Below are positions 58,320 to 64,000 of a DNA stretch of 64,000 nt, piece by piece. Origin of the DNA: Phycomyces blakesleeanus NRRL 1555(-) (taxonomy: Eukaryota; Mucoromycota; Mucoromycetes; Mucorales; Phycomycetaceae); contig NW_017265147.1 in assembly GCF_001638985.1 (NCBI RefSeq), forward strand, positions 527,545-591,544, written 5' to 3'. Position 1 is the first letter of the stretch. Every line of letters starts with the position of its first letter. Under the pieces are notes generated by a model. That model had not been told where the DNA came from and did no database searches. It saw only the letters and a list, made by a program, of their open reading frames with translations. A program made the position numbers and the translations under genes.

Positions 58320-59915
58320 TTCATTCATTCATTCATTATTCCATTCTTTCTTTATTTTATTTATTTATTTATCTATTTTTTCTTTTAATATATTCCTTTA
58401 TTTTTTCTTGATTTTATATTCTCAATTTATTATACATATATTCTTTTAATTGAGTTGAATTGGTGCGTTCTCGGTGTTGTATTTGAAAATGTTTAACAGG
58501 TTGTTGTTTTCAGGGGAATGGATCAGCCATTCTGTGCTACTTGGCGACGTTTGATGTGTACACTCTACTCCCCCAACAGTCGCGTAGTGCACCATCAGGT
58601 TATGTATTTGCGCTGCGGGCCCAAGACAAGGACTCGATCTTTGAGCGAGAAGAAGATTACATGCGGTTACTGGCAGTTGAGGATCAGGAAGCCATGAAGG
58701 ACTGGGTTCTTAGCATTCGCTGCACAAAGGTACAGAGGGAGAATACATATATATATATATATATATGTATATGTATACATGGGACAAATATAACTGACAG
58801 GAGGTGTGTAGAGTTTGATTGATCACCAGTACCATCCTCAGCGTGTCATCAACCCCCTTGCACCAATCCAAGCACCTGTGCAAGCTTCGTACGATCATCA
58901 GTGGTCCGCCACAGACAATTCAGTCAAGCCTGCCGATCCAGTCGATGCAGGTTCACCACGTCTCCGAAGAGCCCTGACTTCTCGCACGCCTGATTGCAAG
59001 AGTGATCAGAGCGGAGATGAGGGCTATGGCACCACGTCTTTTCTCCGTCGTCAAAAGTCAACACGCGATGTAAAGCCTGCAACCCTGGTTGACGAACATA
59101 CAAAACATCAGCAAACTTCTTCATCTGGTCTTCATCGCAGTGAGTCCAGTCGCCGGATTGACGAGAAACGCGGCAGGGGTCTTAGCCGAGGTCTATCTCG
59201 CAGCACAACCATGAGGGGTAGAGAAGAAGGAGGTCTTGGATCCGCGATACCGGACAGTCCGCTCATTGATTACACAGAGCCTTCTACTTTTGCAAAGGGC
59301 TCTCTCCTCGGAAAGGATGGTGAAGAGCATACGACTGGCAGACTCCAAGATGACGCACATGCCGCTAGTGTCGCTGCTGCCAACAATACCTTAATTCAAA
59401 TCAACGACAAGGTCAAATTCTCCAAAGGATCACTACTCGAACGTAACGAGTCAACCCATGCAAAAATTGGGCGTTCGAAAAGCACACGCGAACATCATGC
59501 CCCTCCTTCCTCTTCCTCTGTTTCTTCTGCTGCCGCTGCTGCTTCTTCTTCTGTCGCCACGGCTTCTGCTTCTGCTTCTTCTGCTGCCGATACCCAACCC
59601 ACAAACGAACTGCGTCAACACATGTCCCTTCGTCGTAAACTTACCTCCTCTAAGGATAGAGAACGGTCCCGACATCACGAGAACCTTGCTCCTACAATGC
59701 CCTCTTCTTCACCTTCTTCCTCAAATGTGTCAGCCACAGCTTCTCCTGTATTGGGTGCAACTGTCTCTGGAGGTATTGCACCATCTGCCACTTCACATGG
59801 ACCTCTTCTTCAACTGGATGGTACACCAGAGCAGATACACACCAAGAAGTTGCTGGGTAGACAGATGAAACCCCTCCTGAATTTTGCTGACTCTGATGAT
59901 AAGGGTCGCCGATAA
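56672..59915 (+). CDS. RA-PH domain adaptor protein (MRL/Grb7-like architecture)
   Basis: Likely binds a Ras/Rap-type GTPase through its RA domain and membrane phosphoinositide through its PH domain. Exons: 56672-56734, 56987-57923, 57981-58096, 58153-58266, 58514-58729, 58812-59915; 849 residues. After a disordered N-terminus (Ser/Arg/Pro-rich) comes a run of 38 Gln (57602-57715). The RA domain spans about 277-372 (TRIYIDDAKTHKTVQLTNLL...VIQYLRKKGLI...WALFEIANSHGVERPLREWE). The PH domain spans about 378-482 (MHGYVSIEYKKGKWQKRFCY...DYMRLLAVEDQEAMKDWVLS). The long tail is Ser-rich with repeated ...FAKGSLLGKDG / FSKGSLLERNE motifs (about residues 640 and 690). The RA-PH tandem matches MIG-10/RIAM/lamellipodin and Grb7-type proteins; orthology is inferred from architecture only. 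Confidence 0.85.
57602..57727 (+). repeat. Polyglutamine (CAA/CAG) tract
   Basis: 38 consecutive Gln codons, mainly CAA with CAG blocks at both ends (57602-57715), then His and three Gln. It lies between the disordered N-terminus and the RA domain. Its length in the assembly may not be exact. Confidence 0.9.
58267..58513 (+). repeat. Simple repeats in the fourth intron of the RA-PH gene
   Basis: (ATT)n at about 58280-58317 followed by (CATT)n at 58317-58337 and T/A-rich sequence. All lies inside the intron. Confidence 0.85.
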
Positions 59916-60095
59916 GCAAAACAAAAACAACACATCAATGCTTTCCTCTGTGTCTTTTTTTTTATAACAAACTTTCTAGATTGTCTTTTGTGGTTTTTAC
60001 CATTTTGTTTTGAAAAATAAATATTTAAATAAAATATAGGGTTAAAAATTTTTTTAAAGAAAAAAGAGTACACACACACACACACACACAGACAG

Positions 60096-60128
<33 letters not shown>

Positions 60129-60198
60129 AGCAGTAAAACAACTGCCTCACAAATATAACATTATTTGACTGCCTTGTGACAGGCAACTCATCTTCATC
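59916..60198. other. Intergenic spacer with simple repeats
   Basis: Contains (CA)n at about 60071-60090 and (GA)n at about 60100-60128, close to the start of the next gene. No other feature was recognised. Confidence 0.7.
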
Positions 60199-62434
60199 AT
60201 GGATCCTCATGATCTATCTATCATTAGCCGTTCATTAGCTAATCACGAAATACTAGCTGATGATGTCTTGACGAATCTCGATTGGGTAATATTCTCCTTC
60301 TACCCTTATCTCCCACCTTCTCCTTTACCCTTTCCCCTTCCCCTCTCTCTGCGCTTTATTCTTTCTTTCTTTTTTCTTTTCTTTTGTTTGTCTCATTCAT
60401 TCAGCTTACAGGTTACATAAATTTTTAAATATGCTTTTAGAGAACTGTACTTGAATCTCCAGACCCTTTTTGCGTATTTTCTGCAAGCCAACTTTTCAGA
60501 CAGATCATTGAACATGACAGCAATGTAAACATTCTTCCCAGTTGTTTATTATAATTATAATTGTTTTTTTTTTCTTTTTTTTTTTCTAAAGTATATGTAT
60601 ATAATTATTTTTATTTATTTTTTGTTCAAAATTGCTACTACTGTTATTATTATTATTACAAGTATAGTCAAATACAAGAAGATCTGCTCTGAAAATATGG
60701 ATAGATACTGCCGTCAGCCAAGTTTACGTAGACAACTTGGGTTCATACCTTGAATTATTCCACAGCTTGCTTAAACGTACAAGGAAACTAAAAGACGGTA
60801 TAGAAGAAAGCAATATATCATCAGACCCAGGTTATATTCTATTGTCTGTTCTTGCTACGAATCCAAAAACAAATGAATGGATTCAAAGTAGCCTAGAAAT
60901 TCAACATCAAGTAAGAATAATTACAAGCATTTTTTTTTTTTAAAAAAAAGATAAATACGTTATTAGATTTCTGGCTAAAGAAAACCAAGAAATAAAAATT
61001 AAGCTTTTAATTTTAATTTTAATTTAATTTAATTTAATTTTTATTTTTATTAGGAAAAAATAGTTCCACTACTGGTCTGTCTTATTGATATTGTCAAGTT
61101 GGCCGGTCTATTTGAATACAAAAACTCTCTGGTATATAGTCAACAGGGTCGAGATTACTGCCAGGCTATCATTCATTCTATAAAGGCGCATTTGAAGCAA
61201 GTGTATCCTTATTGGAGATCCCAATCAATTGCAGTCGTAAGGAAATCCATGGAGCTTGTTCGACGTATACTAGAGCGCGAAGGAGACACACAGATGGTAA
61301 TACTAACAGGATGGAAGTAATTTATCACTTTGGTGATAATATAGCTTTTAGGTCTACTTTACTAATATCTGTGTATTTATATACATCTATCAGGTAGTCG
61401 CTACGTTGAATGATATATTATCGTATTCAGATTTCTTGAATCGCCGGGGTTTTTCATACGATCATTTATTGACCATGCAACAAACTGACCGGACTGAATT
61501 TTTTTACGAGCCGTTTGTAAGAACCAAAAGTGTATTGGCAGTGGACCGAGAATGCTTGAAGCAGATCATCTCAATTACATTTGTCTCCATTTCACGCCTG
61601 TTGGACAGTACCCAGACTCCAAAAAAGGAAGAAATGGATACCACATATGAAGCTTTGGTAGAAATCTTTAACCGTTTACAAGGTAAATGATTTTTCTTTC
61701 TTTTTGGCACACTTGTCACTAATCTGTATGTATATATAACATCAATAGGGTATCATGAAAGGTTGCCTGATAACGGAATTCTCGAACTTTTATTTGACAT
61801 TTATGGAAACAATGATGAAGATGCTATTTATCAACAGATTTGTATCCTTGATGTATACACTGCCATTGAACTCCAAGTTAAACACGAAGCTGGGTCAACA
61901 AAGAATATTATGACAAGGTAATAAACATAATCTATCAATTGTGTCTACAGAAGAAGCTCAACTACTTTTTTTAAAAAAAAATGAAATAGAGAACAACTCA
62001 AAGTGGTTTGTCTGTTGAAAGAAATACTGTCTTTGCTGGATATTTCACCCCATAATCTATTTCTCTATTTCTTGTACAAGACTGGGATGGACCATGGAAT
62101 ACTAGTGGATCTGTTGATTTCTAACGAAACGGACTTTTTAAGCTTCTTTGTTCGTTATCTAAAATACATTGCCCATCAACCAGATGAGTTTGTAAAAGCA
62201 TGTATAAACTTGCTAAATGATGAACATGAAGAAGAAGAAGAAGATGAAAGTGAATATGAGGATGATGACCCGGAAAATGGGTTGGAGATGATATCCAGTA
62301 TATTTCATAATTTAATATCAGTACTTACTTCAGAGGGATTTCCGTACAATCCCACTGCTTTAATACATCGGATACTTTATGTGACAAACTACATAGACAA
62401 TATTCTCAACGCTTCCACTTCCACAAATAAATAA
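60199..62434 (+). CDS. Lines-like (LINS1-type) protein
   Basis: Exons: 60199-60285, 60441-60524, 60668-60910, 61054-61296, 61394-61682, 61749-61917, 61990-62434; 519 residues. It is largely alpha-helical (ARM/HEAT-like by composition). The C-terminal part reads LVDLLISNETDFLSFFVRYL then KYIAHQ, matching the conserved LINES C-terminal signature (L-S-x-E-T-x-F-L-x-x-F-V-R-Y-L-K). The middle part (YSQQGRDYCQAIIHSIKAHL) is uncharacterised. An acidic run (EEEEEDESEYEDDDPE) follows near residues 450-465. The family function is poorly known: Drosophila Lines acts in Wnt/wingless-dependent patterning and human LINS1 is linked to neurodevelopment. No function can be given for the fungal protein. Family assignment rests on the C-terminal motif and is moderate. 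Confidence 0.65.
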
Positions 62435-63304
62435 ATAAATAAATAAATAAATGGATATATGTATGGTTCAATTAGAAGATAACTACCAAACTATAAAGGT
62501 AATTTTTCGAAAGCATACAACTTTGGTAAAAATTACATAAATAAAAAGCTGGCAAATAAAATGAGACATAATGCTATTCTTATGGTATTTCTCCGGTTTA
62601 ATGCGTACAGCTTTAAGTATCTAAAAAAAAAGATACTCTTTCAAAGTTTGGATGTTTTGGTAGATTTATGAAAATAAGCTTTTGTTTTTCTTGAAGATAT
62701 TGAAGCACTGGAGCTCTTATAGACGGAGTGTAAATACCGCCCACCAAGAAAGGAAGGTCATGTGAGCTAGAAAGCAGCTAGATTTTGAGGTTCACAGTTT
62801 TTTTTTCTTATAATTAACGGAGATCAAATATCACCATATTTTTTAAAAAAAAAATCACAGAAGAAATTGAAACAAATCTGAAAAAGTTTAATATTTATAC
62901 CAGAATACATTATAAAAAAATAAAAATTTATAAAAAATCTTTATATAAATAAATATAAAGGAAAGGGCAACAAGACTTTGTTTTGATTTGTTTTGATCCG
63001 TTTCGTTTCATTCCGTTTCGTTTCGTTCCATTGAAAACATAAAAGGATAAGTTTAAAATGAATTATTAGAAATGAACATGGTAACTTGTGAATTCTAACT
63101 AAACAAGAGACTTCTTTATGCAACCAAGAAAATGAACACAAAATGGAGAAAGGCAAAGGCAAAGGGAAAGGGAAATAAAGAAAGAAAAAAAGAAAAAAAA
63201 AGGAAAGGGAGGGAGAGGGGGGAAGAATTTTTGTAAGCCACGTTTAGCTTTCTACCGACCACGTTTCTTCCTCTTTTTTTTTGGATTGTTATTGTTGTGT
63301 ATTC
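62435..63304. other. Convergent intergenic region
   Basis: The region begins with (AAAT)n (62429-62450). AT-rich with T-runs; near 62965-63030 there is a GTTTCGTTTC-like repeat. A purine-rich block (AAAGGAAAGGGAGGGAG...) occupies 63170-63225. No gene was seen. Confidence 0.5.
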
Positions 63305-63706
63305 CTAAGGTTCTTCTTCAGAGTCATCATAATCAGATGCTGACTGAGAAGAGGAGCCGTCGTCTTCGGCCGTATATGCACCAGAATAATGGCGAATCTT
63401 GTCAGCCATGTCGCGTCGCTGGATACGTCTGCTGTAAGACTCATCACCATAGTCGAGTTGAGGTTCTTGGATATCCAGTGTCTCGACAGGTTGTTGACCA
63501 GCCAGGAAATTCTCCACAGCAATGAGTTTTTTAAAGAAGTTGGTGATGTTTACTAGCATGGGGTTTAGTTGAACAATGACCTGTTCAGACACACCAGTGG
63601 ATCCAATCTCTCGTCCAAAGAACATTGGGTCATCTATAGGTATAGGTGCTCCAAATGCAACAGGAGAAAGGACGGCAAGAGTCAGAACAATAAAAGAAAA
63701 CCGCAT
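63305..63706 (-). CDS. Small secreted acidic protein with dibasic sites
   Basis: A single exon of 133 residues. The start MRFSFIVLTLAVLSPVAFG is a clear signal peptide with a probable cut before APIPIDD. An upstream in-frame Met at 63763 exists but would bury the signal peptide. The mature part contains NPMLVNITNFFKKLIAVENF and then SYSRRIQRRDMADKI, with two Arg-Arg pairs that fit Kex2-type processing. The C-terminus is highly acidic and Ser-rich (SASDYDDSEEEP). There is one N-glycosylation sequon (NIT). No family was recognised; it may be a cell-surface peptide or effector-like protein, but this is speculation. Confidence 0.7.
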   Translation of the reverse strand: MRFSFIVLTLAVLSPVAFGAPIPIDDPMFFGREIGSTGVSEQVIVQLNPMLVNITNFFKKLIAVENFLAGQQPVETLDIQEPQLDYGDESYSRRIQRRDMADKIRHYSGAYTAEDDGSSSQSASDYDDSEEEP

Positions 63707-64000
63707 GATAAAACAAAGAGAAGGAGAGAAAGAGATGATATTCTCCAAAAATAAAGAACACACAAGAACACAAAAAGATAGAAGAGTTGATTTTTTTTTC
63801 TTTCTTTTGTTATGTAGAAATAAAGGGCACTAATATCATCCTTCTTGTGTGTTTTTGGTTTGGTTTATTTTGCTTTTTTAATATTATTATTATTATTATT
63901 GGGGACATTTCAAATGGCTCCAATGGTCGAGTCTGAAAGTGGTTAATACGGGAGCTATTTCAACTATAGACAGAAGGAGAGGACACACACACATATATAT
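63707..64000. promoter_or_regulatory. Upstream region of the secreted protein gene
   Basis: Contains a purine-rich plus-strand block (AGAAGGAGAGAAAGAGATG), i.e. a pyrimidine-rich leader on the coding strand, then T-runs and (ATT)n at about 63883-63900. The remainder to the window end shows nothing further. Confidence 0.4.

Noticed and set aside
1..64000. tRNA, rRNA and CRISPR arrays
   Set aside because: No cloverleaf-like A/B box pair or rRNA sequence was recognised by eye, and regular spaced repeats are absent; CRISPR is not expected in a nuclear fungal genome.

Overview
This is a eukaryotic window with a fungal look. It is AT-rich, and its protein-coding genes are cut by many short GT-AG introns (about 45-120 bases, except for two long ones of roughly 500 bases). 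The gene set is typical fungal housekeeping. The LINE, Tc1/mariner and Ty3-like relics, and the divergence of the proteins from yeast, suggest a Mucoromycota (Mucorales-type, Phycomyces- or Mucor-like) genome. That placement is an inference; no species-diagnostic sequence was identified.

Layout. 1-10.6 kb is a graveyard of nested transposable elements: an LTR end, a LINE copy interrupted by a Tc1/mariner relic plus a solo LTR, a Ty3/gypsy integrase remnant, and an 81-bp minisatellite. 10.66-18.14 kb carries EXO84 (exocyst), a membrane-anchored alpha/beta hydrolase and an EF-hand protein (minus strand). 18.1-22.9 kb is gene-poor and AT-rich, with a long imperfect hairpin and a MITE-like element. 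22.9-25.4 kb is STT3 (minus). A second, divergent LINE copy sits right against its 5' side (25.5-28.2 kb), and a third LINE copy (29.8-33.8 kb) ends 144 bases from the CDC55 stop codon. 33.9-35.9 kb is CDC55, the PP2A B subunit (minus). The interval between CDC55 and CBF5 holds one inverted-repeat transposon nested inside another (36.0-37.35 kb). Then come CBF5/dyskerin, a TRK potassium transporter, a large SMP/C2 membrane-tether gene (minus), an ACOT9-like mitochondrial acyl-CoA thioesterase, TFIIS, an RA-PH adaptor protein with a polyglutamine tract, a Lines-like protein, and a small secreted acidic protein (minus).

Gene models were built by eye from open frames plus splice sites. All eleven multi-exon models have exon sums divisible by three. 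The genes are not an operon or pathway cluster. They cover secretion (EXO84, STT3, SMP/C2), phosphatase and small-GTPase signalling (CDC55, RA-PH, EF-hand), RNA biology (CBF5, TFIIS) and ion or lipid metabolism.

The most important technical point is that 47695-48445 looks like an assembly artefact inside the SMP/C2 gene: a 351-bp copy of the adjacent exons, a smeared low-quality read, and a 100-N gap. Removing it gives a continuous gene. The most interesting biological structures are the nested TIR elements at 36.0-37.35 kb, the 155-base hairpin at 21.5 kb, the fungal RA-PH protein and the Lines-like protein. I found no convincing undescribed multi-gene system.
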